Shown here in pieces: positions 1 through 6,897 of a DNA stretch of 12,696 nucleotides. Below the pieces are notes generated by a model. It made no database searches. It had not been told where the DNA came from and saw only the letters and a program-made list of their open reading frames with translations. This DNA comes from an uncultured Bacteroidia bacterium (lineage in GTDB: Bacteria; Bacteroidota; Bacteroidia; Bacteroidales; UBA932). Where the stretch lies: positions 1 to 12,696 of the forward strand of contig CACXHG010000183.1 in the NCBI GenBank assembly GCA_902767355.1, in the 5' to 3' direction. The position numbers were made by a program, and so were the translations under genes. Each line of letters opens with the position of its first letter. Within the stretch, counting starts at the first letter, position 1.

Positions 1-1458
1 CCTGAACTTGGGGTCCTTGTAGGTTTCGACATCTATGCTGGCGCCGCCATGGTCGGTGGAGATGCGCCAGGTGCCGTTCTTCTCGCCGGAAGGCAGGATA
101 AACGCGCCGGCCGCAGAGCCCATGGAGTTGGTGGTCAGCGTCTGCTGCGCCGCTGCCTTGCTGGCCGTGGGCGCATAGAGCGAGACATTTATCTTTTTGC
201 CGGAAAGCACTTTGCCCGACTCATAGTTGGTGGTCAGGGCAATCAGCTTGAAGCGCACCGTGTCGCCCGGGCGGTAGAGCTTGCGGTCGGTGTAGATGTA
301 GTGCACCTGCTCGCTGGAGCGCACCCGCCTTACCTCAGCCTCGGAAGAGACGTTCACCGCCGGAGCCCAGCGGTCATTATCGACTTCTGCAAAGATATCG
401 GCCGAATAGCCCTTCTTGGGAAAGAGTTGCTGCGTCAGGGGCGTGAAGCCGTCCAGTTTATAGGCTTTCTGGGAGAAAATGTTGCGGCTGGTAAACGGCG
501 CGTCTTCTGCGCCTGTGAATTCATCGCTGTAAGCATATACGGTAGCCGCATCGAAGGGCTTGCCGCTGCGGGCGTCGGCCAGATAAATCTCGTTTTTGCC
601 GTTCACGTTGCGGGCCGACATGGCCACGCTGCTCACATATATCAGTTCCGAGCAGCAGGCGTCGCCGGCGCGGTTGCCCACCAGATAGATACCGGGCTCG
701 GCAAAGCAGAACTCCACCTTGCTCTTCTCGCCCACGTTGTAGTCGCCCTTGTAGGAGCTCATCTTCTGCTTGGACACCAGCTTGCCATAGCCGGACACAG
801 CCCCAAGGGCGGTCTCGCTGCTCATCTGATAGCGGTCGCCGAGGCGGTACACCAGAAACTCGCTCTCGGAGACGTTGCGGGTGTAGAACTCATATTCCTG
901 CGTGTCGCCGGGGTAGAGAAAGAACTTCTTGCAGCTCATAGACAGGGACTTGGAGTCCATCTGCCGTATCAGCTCCTCGAACAGCTCCTTGTCGGCCGGG
1001 TATGCGTCCGCGGCCAGGGTGCACATGCGGCGTATCTGGCGGTAGCGCTCTCCGGCGGGTGCCACCTTGCGGTCTTCGTCGCCCTTGAGCTGCAATATTT
1101 TGCGGTGCACCAGCCAGCCTGCGCGGGGATGCTCTGCATATTTCTCTATGTAAAAGTCCAGATTGCCGGTGAGTTTCTGCTCCAGGTCCCTGTAGGTGGG
1201 GTAATACTTGTTGGCCTCTTTCCAGTTGTATTTGGCGAGGCACTCGTATTTTTTGCTCACCACCCGGTACTGCTCAAGTATGTCGCCTTTCTTTTGCGTA
1301 AGGGCCTCGAGCTGAGTCAGATAAGTGACAGCGGTCTGCGGCCGGCCTTCTTCCAGGGCAGCATCGACCTTGGCCCAGAGGGCCTTATAGTCGGCATCGG
1401 AATAGTATTCTGCACTTGGCGTGAAAGTCAGCGCCAGCAATAAGAACAGTTCTTTCAT
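1..1458 (-). CDS. Alpha-2-macroglobulin-like protein with MG2 domain (N-terminal part, runs off window)
   Basis: The reading frame is open from ATG at 1458 to the window edge, giving 486 residues without a stop; the C-terminus lies outside. Residues 1-16 form a short signal peptide (KELFLLLALTF, then TPSA), so the product is probably exported. Residues 20-180 are charged and look helical. Residues 180-380 fit macroglobulin-like beta domains. The diagnostic part is residues 389-405, YTDRKLYRPGDTVRFKL, the MG2 signature (compare TDRxxYRPGxTVxFK). Bacterial alpha-2-macroglobulins and their large Bacteroidota relatives are periplasmic or surface proteins thought to trap proteases or support the envelope; usual lengths exceed 1500 residues. 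Whether this one has the thioester motif cannot be seen here. The start follows the preceding gene's stop by 14 bases, and an in-frame TAA lies 18 bases upstream of the ATG, which fixes the start. It is the last visible gene of the left operon. Family call firm, exact role not. Confidence 0.85.
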   Translation of the reverse strand, partial: MKELFLLLALTFTPSAEYYSDADYKALWAKVDAALEEGRPQTAVTYLTQLEALTQKKGDILEQYRVVSKKYECLAKYNWKEANKYYPTYRDLEQKLTGNLDFYIEKYAEHPRAGWLVHRKILQLKGDEDRKVAPAGERYRQIRRMCTLAADAYPADKELFEELIRQMDSKSLSMSCKKFFLYPGDTQEYEFYTRNVSESEFLVYRLGDRYQMSSETALGAVSGYGKLVSKQKMSSYKGDYNVGEKSKVEFCFAEPGIYLVGNRAGDACCSELIYVSSVAMSARNVNGKNEIYLADARSGKPFDAATVYAYSDEFTGAEDAPFTSRNIFSQKAYKLDGFTPLTQQLFPKKGYSADIFAEVDNDRWAPAVNVSSEAEVRRVRSSEQVHYIYTDRKLYRPGDTVRFKLIALTTNYESGKVLSGKKINVSLYAPTASKAAAQQTLTTNSMGSAAGAFILPSGEKNGTWRISTDHGGASIDVETYKDPKFR

Positions 1459-1472
1459 ATCGATGATAATCG

Positions 1473-2498
1473 CTAATTATTCAAATCTTTCAGGACACTT
1501 TCTACCCGATTGCCAAAAGTGTGCCTTTGTGCCACAATACTGTGGGCGGCGGCGGCTTTTTCGCTCATGTCACCCTCCAGCGCCTGGCGGATCAGACTGT
1601 GCAGCTGCTCCTGGCTGTCGTAGAGGCCGACGCTCCCGTCGGGAAAAAGCGAGCGTATATAGGGGTTGGCATCGCAAAGCTGATAGGCCCCGGCAGCGCA
1701 GATTTCGAACACCTTGGGATTGGCGCCGTCGCTCTGCTGCTCGTTGTGGATGTTGAGCACCACCCGGGCGCGGTTGTAAAGCCGGTTGACCTGTTCGGGA
1801 GCGACATTGCAGTTGGTATAGATGTCGCGCCGCTCGCGCAGGAGCGCCTTGAGCGGATTCTTATACCACGGCTTGTAGATGCCCACCACCTTGATTTTCT
1901 TATCCGGGAAAGCCTCTATCACGCCCCGGATATACTGCTGCCGGCGCTTGGAGTGATACAGATCGCCCACGAACAGGATGTCTATATCTTTCCTGACCCC
2001 TTCCAGCGGGCGGTAGAAATCAGGCCCCATATATGCCGCCTGCGGCAGGAAAAAGGCCGTCTTGCCCTGCGCGGCATAGTGCTCTACGTCGCCGCGATCG
2101 TAGCAGTAAAAGCGGTCCACATGGTCTATATGCCCCTCTATCGCAGGGATATGCTTCACGCTGTCGAAGCACCAGAGCGCCACGCGCGCCTTGCTGCGGA
2201 AATAGTCCAGGGTCTCCGGCAGGAGTATTTCGCCGTTCATGATGAACACTATGTCCGGGTGGAAGTCATCGAAGCAGTCCGTGAATCGCCGCTGGCGCGC
2301 CAGGCGGTTGCGGCGGCGATAATCCTCCTTGTTGCGGGCAAGCTTGAAAGCTATCTTCCGGCGCAGGTCGTATGGATCTACCGGAGTGTCATAAGTACAG
2401 ACGCACACCTGATAACCTGCCTGGCTAAAGGCATGTGTCACACCGAATCCAAAGTGGAAAAACGCCGGAGCTATGATCAGAACCCTTGGCAGCGGCAT
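1473..2498 (-). CDS. CgeB-like glycosyltransferase (GT-B fold, Glyco_trans_1_2 type)
   Basis: 341 residues. The N-terminus (PRVLIIAPAFFHFGFGVTHAF, residues 4-24) is a Rossmann-type opening followed by a Gly-rich turn, as in GT-B enzymes. Residues 82-90 (DIVFIMNGE) and 107-112 (ALWCFD) fit the N-terminal domain of CgeB/DUF3880-type transferases. Residues 173-180 (DILFVGDL) open the second domain. Residues 247-270 (VVLNIHNEQQ, DGANPKVFEICAAGA) match the donor-binding segment of the Glyco_trans_1_2 family, with Glu265 in the FEICAAG stretch. There is no signal peptide or membrane helix, so it should act in the cytoplasm. The sugar and acceptor cannot be told; relatives act on spore coat, polysaccharides or surface proteins. 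It begins 13 bases after the DUF4270 gene and ends 14 bases before the macroglobulin gene, so it is almost surely cotranscribed with them. This suggests a surface glycan or glycoprotein job (inference). Confidence 0.85.
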   Translation of the reverse strand: MPLPRVLIIAPAFFHFGFGVTHAFSQAGYQVCVCTYDTPVDPYDLRRKIAFKLARNKEDYRRRNRLARQRRFTDCFDDFHPDIVFIMNGEILLPETLDYFRSKARVALWCFDSVKHIPAIEGHIDHVDRFYCYDRGDVEHYAAQGKTAFFLPQAAYMGPDFYRPLEGVRKDIDILFVGDLYHSKRRQQYIRGVIEAFPDKKIKVVGIYKPWYKNPLKALLRERRDIYTNCNVAPEQVNRLYNRARVVLNIHNEQQSDGANPKVFEICAAGAYQLCDANPYIRSLFPDGSVGLYDSQEQLHSLIRQALEGDMSEKAAAAHSIVAQRHTFGNRVESVLKDLNN

Positions 2499-2511
2499 GG
2501 CACGACAGCGT

Positions 2512-4083
2512 TTATTGCATCACTGTGTATGTGACATGCATCCTGGGGCGGCGCTCGGCGCCACTTCCGTTGATAGCACCCTTGCAGTAATTGATGTAAT
2601 CGACGTAATATACCGTCGATTCCGACGATGATGAACTGGAAGAGAGACTGTTGTAGTAGTTATAGTAGTTCATCATGTTGTAGTAGTCGTAGTAGTCTCC
2701 ATATCCGCCATAGCCACCGTAGGGATAGCCGTAGCCGTAGCCGCCATAACCATAGCCGTAACCGCCGTAGTACATGTTGTACAGGTAGTTGTTGTAATAG
2801 TCGTTGTAAACGCTGGACGAGCTGTCGTCTTCGGTCTCTTCGCCTGTGTAATAGTCAAAGAACCAGAGGTCCCAACTGTCGTTGAGCTCCTTGTCCTGCG
2901 CTATCATCTTCATGACGTTCTGCACATAGAGGGTGACGTCCGGCTTGTAGCACTGCAGCGAGCGGTTGATGTCGCCGCGGTCGTAGGAACTGTCGTAGAT
3001 GGCCGAGAGCGGATAGTACTGGTTGCTGTCGTAAGCCAGCTTGTAGCGCGTTACAGGATAGAGACTTTCGGGATAATCGTCGGCTGCGGAATAGTTGTCT
3101 TCGGGTATCTCGTACGGCAATTCTATAGTCGCCCTGGCAATGATTATATTCTTGAGGTTGACGCCGCTGGTCTTAGCCCATGCCACGATGCTGTCGCGTA
3201 TGGCCTCGCCGTCTATATGGGGCTTGATGCCGGCCATGCCCTCGTAGCGGATCTGCTTCAGGTCGTTATCCCCGTCCACCTCCAGGGAACCGGTTTCGTG
3301 GGTATAGATGCCGGTCGCAAAACTGCTGCCTATGGGGAAGGAGACGGTGGTGTCCCGCTGCTCGCCCGTGTCGCTTATAGAGTTGTAGCTCAGGCGCATG
3401 GCGCCGGAATTGAACTTGACAAGCCGGCCGCCGGTGCTGCCGCCCAGGGGCGCGTCGGAAGCGACATATATTCCGTAGAAGCGCTTGATAAACAGGTCGG
3501 TGCTGTCAAGCTCCTCCTTGGTGGCCTTCATGTATTCTCTGGCGAAGGAGTCCTTGAGGGGTATCGTGAGGGTGTCGCCGCCGGTGTAGATCACCGCCCC
3601 TTCCGCTATCTCTTCAAGGGAGTAATCCTTGCGCGTCATGCAGTTTGAGTAGATCTTGGTGGTGTCCATCGGCGTGGTGAGGGCGTACACGTGGATATTC
3701 TGGGGCAGCTCTTCCTGGCCATCCTCGAATGTCTGCACGGAAAACTTCACAAACTGAAGTTTGGCACCCACAAACACGGGATTCTGGCCCCAGGGAAGGG
3801 TGTCCGGCGGATTCACGGTTGCTGCAAAGGAGGCCGTGGTGATGCCGTAGTCCTCGTCGTTGATGTTGCCCAGCACGAAATAGGAGGTACTTGTCTGAAG
3901 GCTGTCGGCCATCTTCATCCCCACGGGGAGGTCGAAAGAGAAAGTGTGCACCTTCAGGTCGCGGTCCTTGGGCACGTAAACCGAACCCATGGTCTCATTG
4001 ACCGTGATGCATGAAGACAGGCCGAGTGTAAGAAGCAAAACTGCCGCCGTGAGACAATAGAACCTTTTCTGTGCTTTGGACAT
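2512..4083 (-). CDS. DUF4270 family lipoprotein with Tyr/Gly-rich insert
   Basis: 523 residues. The N-terminus is a lipoprotein signal: KRFYC, a hydrophobic run to residue 22, and lipobox LSSC with Cys25 as the lipidated residue. Residues 26-420 and 488-523 resemble DUF4270, a Bacteroidota-only beta-rich lipoprotein family. Visible family features are an early VPKDRDL segment (residues 37-43), a YGITTASFAA stretch (79-88), a late LYVQNVMKMI (about 387-396) and the final RPRMHVTYT strand (512-520). Between them, residues 425-478 are 24 Tyr, 13 Gly and 8 Asn out of 54, bracketed by four Ser (421-424) and seven Ser (481-487). This insert sits in the loop before the last strands and is not a usual part of the family. 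No clear surface-export signal of Asp/Glu follows Cys25. The gene starts 3 bases after the GT5-like gene, implying translational coupling. Function of DUF4270 is unknown; an outer-membrane-anchored envelope protein is the fair description. Confidence 0.88.
   Translation of the reverse strand: MSKAQKRFYCLTAAVLLLTLGLSSCITVNETMGSVYVPKDRDLKVHTFSFDLPVGMKMADSLQTSTSYFVLGNINDEDYGITTASFAATVNPPDTLPWGQNPVFVGAKLQFVKFSVQTFEDGQEELPQNIHVYALTTPMDTTKIYSNCMTRKDYSLEEIAEGAVIYTGGDTLTIPLKDSFAREYMKATKEELDSTDLFIKRFYGIYVASDAPLGGSTGGRLVKFNSGAMRLSYNSISDTGEQRDTTVSFPIGSSFATGIYTHETGSLEVDGDNDLKQIRYEGMAGIKPHIDGEAIRDSIVAWAKTSGVNLKNIIIARATIELPYEIPEDNYSAADDYPESLYPVTRYKLAYDSNQYYPLSAIYDSSYDRGDINRSLQCYKPDVTLYVQNVMKMIAQDKELNDSWDLWFFDYYTGEETEDDSSSSVYNDYYNNYLYNMYYGGYGYGYGGYGYGYPYGGYGGYGDYYDYYNMMNYYNYYNSLSSSSSSSESTVYYVDYINYCKGAINGSGAERRPRMHVTYTVMQ
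2695..2766 (-). repeat. Short hexamer-like repeats encoding Gly-Tyr runs
   Basis: Within the DUF4270 gene, this 72-base stretch encodes residues 440-463, almost only Gly and Tyr with one Pro and one Asp. At DNA level it is a run of degenerate units of the form GGNTAY/GGNGGNTAY (on the plus strand, recurring CCGTAG, CCATAG and CCGCCATA). The unit count could change by slippage in steps that keep the frame. The flanking Ser tracts are at 2812-2823 and 2623-2643. Confidence 0.8.
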
Positions 4084-4086
4084 CCC

Positions 4087-4923
4087 TTATGCTAAAATTT
4101 GCTCGTAAAACTTGTCGTACTCCTCTACGTACGAATTATCTTCTGTACTTATGGCGCGGCTGGCCAGCACGGGGAGCTTAAACTGCTTTGCATAAGCCTC
4201 CAGCTCGCTGTTGACGCCGCCGCTGGCAGTGATCACGCCGTCGGAGTAGCGAATAGCCAGTTTCGCAAGATTTATGCCAGTGGGATCGGCCAGTTCGGTC
4301 AGGTCGGAGGGCTCTATGCGGTCGATGGCCACCCTGGAGACCATATCCTTGGCAAAGCTAAGGTTGTCGAGGTCGTTGTATAGCGAGAGGACCACCTTGC
4401 TGTCTGCAAAGATGGGGTCCTGGTTGTAAACCTTCTTGAGATATAGCGGCATAAGGTGGGAAATCCAGCCCTGGCAATGCACTATATCGGGCTTCCAACG
4501 GAGTTTTTTCACAGTCTCCAGCACTCCGCGGGCAAAGAACATCGCCCGCTCGTCGTTGTCGGCGAAGAATTTGCCCTGGGCGTCGCGGTCCACAGCCTTG
4601 CGATGGAAATAGTCTTCGTTGTCTATGAAATACACCTGCATCCGGGCAGAAGAAATGGAAGCCACTTTGATTATCAGCTGCCGGTCCACCCCTCCGATGA
4701 CTATGTTCATTCCGGAAAGCCGGATGACTTCGTGCAACTGGTTACGCCGCTCGTTTACACAGCCGTAGCGGGGCATAAAGGAGCGTATTTCGTAACCTCT
4801 CTCCTGTATTCCCTGCGGCAGGTAACGGCCCACGATGGCCGTCTCCGACTCCGGCAGATAAGGGAAAATTTCGGAGTTTACGAACAATACCTTCCTTGTT
4901 TCAGTTGACTTTACTGGCGACAT
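4087..4923 (-). CDS. Short GT5-like 'glycogen synthase' homologue (N-terminal domain only)
   Basis: 278 residues from the ATG at 4923. An in-frame ATG at 4944 lies inside the -7 promoter box, so the downstream start is preferred. Residues 11-55 (KVLFVNSEIFPYLPE, then VGRYLPQGIQERGYEIRSFMPRYG) match the start of starch/glycogen synthases (Glyco_transf_5), which normally read SEIxPxxKTGGLxDVxxxLPxxLxxxGHEVRxxxPxY. Residues 145-156 (PDIVHCQGWISH) match the PDIVHxHDW motif. Full-length synthases have 470-550 residues with a second GT-B domain carrying donor-binding residues; here the protein ends after the first domain, and the Lys-x-Gly-Gly donor loop is replaced by SETAIVG. From memory, one-domain homologues of about 270 residues beside DUF4270 genes are common in Bacteroidales and annotated as glycogen synthase. 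Catalysis by this chain alone seems unlikely; a binding, regulatory or partner-dependent role is possible. First gene of the left operon. Confidence 0.82.
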   Translation of the reverse strand: MSPVKSTETRKVLFVNSEIFPYLPESETAIVGRYLPQGIQERGYEIRSFMPRYGCVNERRNQLHEVIRLSGMNIVIGGVDRQLIIKVASISSARMQVYFIDNEDYFHRKAVDRDAQGKFFADNDERAMFFARGVLETVKKLRWKPDIVHCQGWISHLMPLYLKKVYNQDPIFADSKVVLSLYNDLDNLSFAKDMVSRVAIDRIEPSDLTELADPTGINLAKLAIRYSDGVITASGGVNSELEAYAKQFKLPVLASRAISTEDNSYVEEYDKFYEQILA

Positions 4924-4941
4924 AATAAGGCAAAATTCGTA

Positions 4942-4949
4942 CAAAGGTA
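4942..4949 (-). promoter_or_regulatory. -7 promoter box for the GT5-like/DUF4270 operon
   Basis: On the minus strand the sequence reads TACCTTTG, a full match to the Bacteroidota -7 consensus TAnnTTTG, ending 18 bases before the ATG at 4923. It would give a leader of only about a dozen bases. The -33 partner is unclear: a TTTG lies upstream at 4974-4977, but with 24 bases between, more than the usual 19-21. The box overlaps the alternative start at 4944, arguing against it. Confidence 0.6.
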
Positions 4950-4960
4950 ATAATTTTTTT

Positions 4961-4968
4961 TAACTTTG
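4961..4968 (+). promoter_or_regulatory. -7 promoter box for ftsX and the envelope run
   Basis: TAACTTTG matches TAnnTTTG and lies 21 bases before the ftsX ATG. An eight-T run (4954-4961) leads into it. No convincing -33 TTTG is seen at 19-21 bases upstream. It is back to back with the minus-strand box at 4942-4949, only 11 bases apart, so polymerases at the two promoters probably exclude each other. Confidence 0.55.
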
Positions 4969-4989
4969 GCTCCCAAATGAGAGTAAACG

Positions 4990-5868
4990 ATGAAAAATGA
5001 CAATAGTAAGATAGTCGGCCGCAGGCTTGTACGCTCTTATCTTACGTCGGTCATAAGTATAAGCCTGGTGCTTTTTCTGGCGGCGGTGGCACTGTTTGTC
5101 TGGATCAACACAAAAAGCCTCTCCGACTACTTCAAAGAGAACTCCGTGGTGTCCGTCATCCTCAAAAATGACGTCCCCGAAAGCGAGGCGCAGCAGCTGC
5201 TTTCGCGCTGCGAAACTTACAGTTTTGTAAAGAAAGCCACCTTTGTCAGCCGCGAGCAGGGGCGCAAGGAGATGGAAAAGATGCTGGGAAAGGATTTTCT
5301 GGACGTGTTCTCTTCCAGTCCTATTCCCATTTCGCTGGACCTCAACCTCGAGAGCGAATATTTTTCAAAGGACTCCCTGGCCATGGTCACAAAACTGCTG
5401 TCGGCAGACGACCGGGTGCGCGAAGTCACCTATCAGGAGTCTCTGGTGGAGGCCATGAACAGCAACCTGGACACCATCGGCCTTGTGGTCGCCGGCGTAA
5501 TCGCCCTGCTGCTTATCATTTCCGTCGCGCTGATTGCCAACACCGTGCGCCTCAACATCTACTCCAAGCGCTTCACCATCCACACCATGCGCCTGGTGGG
5601 CGCCAAGCGCAGCTTCATCCGCCGGCCATTCTTGGGCCAGGCGCTGCTGCAGGGCACCGTGTCGGCCATCATAGCCCTGGGGGCATTTTCACTGGCGCTC
5701 TACTATGCGCACAAACGCATCTCAGACATCTTCCCCATTTTCAATAAAGAGTTAATTATTCCTATCTTTGCGGTGGTGTTTGCGGCCGGCATACTGATTT
5801 GCGTGACCACGGCCGCATACCAGGTGAACAAACTTTCCGACATTTCTAAAGACGATCTTTATTTATAG
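4990..5868 (+). CDS. ftsX: Cell division protein FtsX
   Basis: 292 residues. FtsX is the inner-membrane half of the FtsEX complex, which couples ATP hydrolysis at the division site to activation of cell-wall hydrolases. The layout fits exactly: cytoplasmic start, membrane helix at about 21-38, an extracytoplasmic domain at about 39-162, then helices near 163-185, 216-240 and 257-278. The most telling stretch is residues 184-219, NTVRLNIYSKRF, then MRLVGAKRSFIRRPFLGQAL, the conserved FtsX/MacB-type region next to the second helix (compare NTIRLxIYxRRxEIxxMKLVGAxxxFIRxPF). ftsE is not adjacent, as is common in Bacteroidota. The next gene starts 5 bases after its stop, so it heads an operon with DUF3098, uppP and probably the lpxH fusion. 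Confidence 0.93.
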   Translation: MKNDNSKIVGRRLVRSYLTSVISISLVLFLAAVALFVWINTKSLSDYFKENSVVSVILKNDVPESEAQQLLSRCETYSFVKKATFVSREQGRKEMEKMLGKDFLDVFSSSPIPISLDLNLESEYFSKDSLAMVTKLLSADDRVREVTYQESLVEAMNSNLDTIGLVVAGVIALLLIISVALIANTVRLNIYSKRFTIHTMRLVGAKRSFIRRPFLGQALLQGTVSAIIALGAFSLALYYAHKRISDIFPIFNKELIIPIFAVVFAAGILICVTTAAYQVNKLSDISKDDLYL

Positions 5869-5873
5869 ACAAG

Positions 5874-6104
5874 ATGAGCAAGTTTTCAGTCTCCCCCCAG
5901 GGGGTTAAAAATATGCTAATAGGTCTGGTGATGATGATTGCCGGCTTCATACTGATGATTGGCGGCGGCAGCAGCGACCCCAATGTGTTCGACACTTCCA
6001 TGTTCGACGCCCGCAAGCTGGTCGTGGCCCCGATAGTGATACTGCTGGGCATTACGGTGGTGATTATCGGCATAATGAAAAAACCAAAACAGGAGGATAA
6101 GTAA
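5874..6104 (+). CDS. DUF3098 small membrane protein
   Basis: 76 residues with two predicted membrane helices (about 13-31 and 49-68), joined by a polar loop rich in Gly, Ser and Asp (SSDPNVFDTSMFDARKL, residues 33-49), and a Lys-rich cytoplasmic tail (KKPKQEDK). This composition and the place between ftsX and uppP match DUF3098, a small Bacteroidota family of unknown function. The loop NVFD...MFDARKLVVAP with nearby helices is the family's recognisable core. It starts 5 bases after ftsX and ends 3 bases before uppP, so coexpression is near certain and a role in envelope assembly or division is plausible, though not shown by the sequence. Confidence 0.87.
   Translation: MSKFSVSPQGVKNMLIGLVMMIAGFILMIGGGSSDPNVFDTSMFDARKLVVAPIVILLGITVVIIGIMKKPKQEDK
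6091..6096 (+). promoter_or_regulatory. Strong Shine-Dalgarno site for uppP
   Basis: AGGAGG lies 11 bases before the uppP ATG, inside the last codons of the DUF3098 gene. A perfect Shine-Dalgarno is unusual among the genes of this window, whose other starts mostly lack one. It supports 6108 as the start and may lift UppP translation independently of the upstream gene. Confidence 0.5.
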
Positions 6105-6107
6105 TCT

Positions 6108-6881
6108 ATGACCTGGTTCGAAGCCATCATCCTGGGCCTTGTGCAGGGCCTGACAGAATTCCTGCCCGTGAGCAGCAGCGGCCACCTGGCAATAGCCAAA
6201 GCCCTGTTCGGCATCGAGACATCCGACCTCTCTTTCGAAATCGTGGTGCATGCCGCCACCGTGCTGAGCGTGATCGTGGTGTTCTGGAAGGATATCCTCA
6301 AGCTGCTGGAAGGCCTGTTCAAGTTCAAATGGAACGATGAGACCAAATACATCGCCATGCTGGTAATCTCCATGATACCGGTCTTTATCGTTGGCGTCTT
6401 CTTCAAAGACAAGGTAGAAGCCCTTTTCGGCGACGGCCTTTTGGTTGTGGGCTGCGCCCTGCTGGTTACTGCCGCGCTGCTGGCACTGAGCCAGTTCTAC
6501 AGGCCCCGGCAAAAAGAAATCAACGGCTGGCGGGCCTTCGTGATAGGCATAGCCCAGGCCGTGGCCGTCATCCCGGGCCTGTCGCGCAGCGGCTCCACCA
6601 TTGCCACCGGCCTACTTTGCGGCGTCAAGCGCGAAGAGATTACCCGCTTCTCCTTCCTGATGGTGCTGGTACCCATTCTGGGAGAGGCCTTCCTGGATCT
6701 GGTGGGCGGCGGCTTCGCGGCCTCTTCCGTGGGCGTTGGGCAGCTGCTGCTGGGCTTTATCTTCGCCTTTGCCAGCGGCCTGTTTGCCTGCAAGGCCATG
6801 ATCCGGCTGGTCAAAAAAGCGTCGCTTGGCTGGTTTGCAATCTATTGCGCTATAGTCGGCATACTCTGCATCGTTTTATAA
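6108..6881 (+). CDS. uppP: Undecaprenyl-diphosphatase UppP (BacA)
   Basis: 257 residues, very hydrophobic, with seven or eight membrane segments. The enzyme removes one phosphate from undecaprenyl diphosphate, recycling the lipid carrier for peptidoglycan and surface polysaccharides, and can confer bacitracin resistance. Both family signatures are present: residues 13-26, QGLTEFLPVSSSGH, with the Gln13-x3-Glu17 pair of the (E/Q)xxxE motif, and residues 156-164, PGLSRSGST, with the catalytic Arg160. Length is at the short end of the family (255-275). The gene begins 3 bases after the DUF3098 stop and has its own AGGAGG site. Its neighbours ftsX and an LpxH-type gene make this an envelope-biogenesis run. 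No odd features. Confidence 0.95.
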   Translation: MTWFEAIILGLVQGLTEFLPVSSSGHLAIAKALFGIETSDLSFEIVVHAATVLSVIVVFWKDILKLLEGLFKFKWNDETKYIAMLVISMIPVFIVGVFFKDKVEALFGDGLLVVGCALLVTAALLALSQFYRPRQKEINGWRAFVIGIAQAVAVIPGLSRSGSTIATGLLCGVKREEITRFSFLMVLVPILGEAFLDLVGGGFAASSVGVGQLLLGFIFAFASGLFACKAMIRLVKKASLGWFAIYCAIVGILCIVL

Positions 6882-6897
6882 AAAGCTGTTGGTCACG

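Noticed and set aside
49..1443. Long plus-strand open frame of 464 codons opposite the macroglobulin gene
   Set aside because: The minus strand encodes a protein with signal peptide and the MG2 signature in the same region; the plus frame has no recognisable domain and is a GC-driven mirror frame.
1521..2534. Plus-strand frame of 337 codons opposite the glycosyltransferase gene
   Set aside because: Opposes a clear GT-B protein; its translation is low in recognisable structure and has no promoter or ribosome site.
2695..2766. Repeats in the DUF4270 gene as a CRISPR-like or other array
   Set aside because: Units are about six bases, degenerate, without spacers, and in frame as Gly/Tyr codons; they are coding repeats.
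4924..4944. Upstream ATG at 4944 as the start of the GT5-like gene
   Set aside because: It lies inside the TACCTTTG -7 box, so it would not be transcribed; the ATG at 4923 fits the family start.
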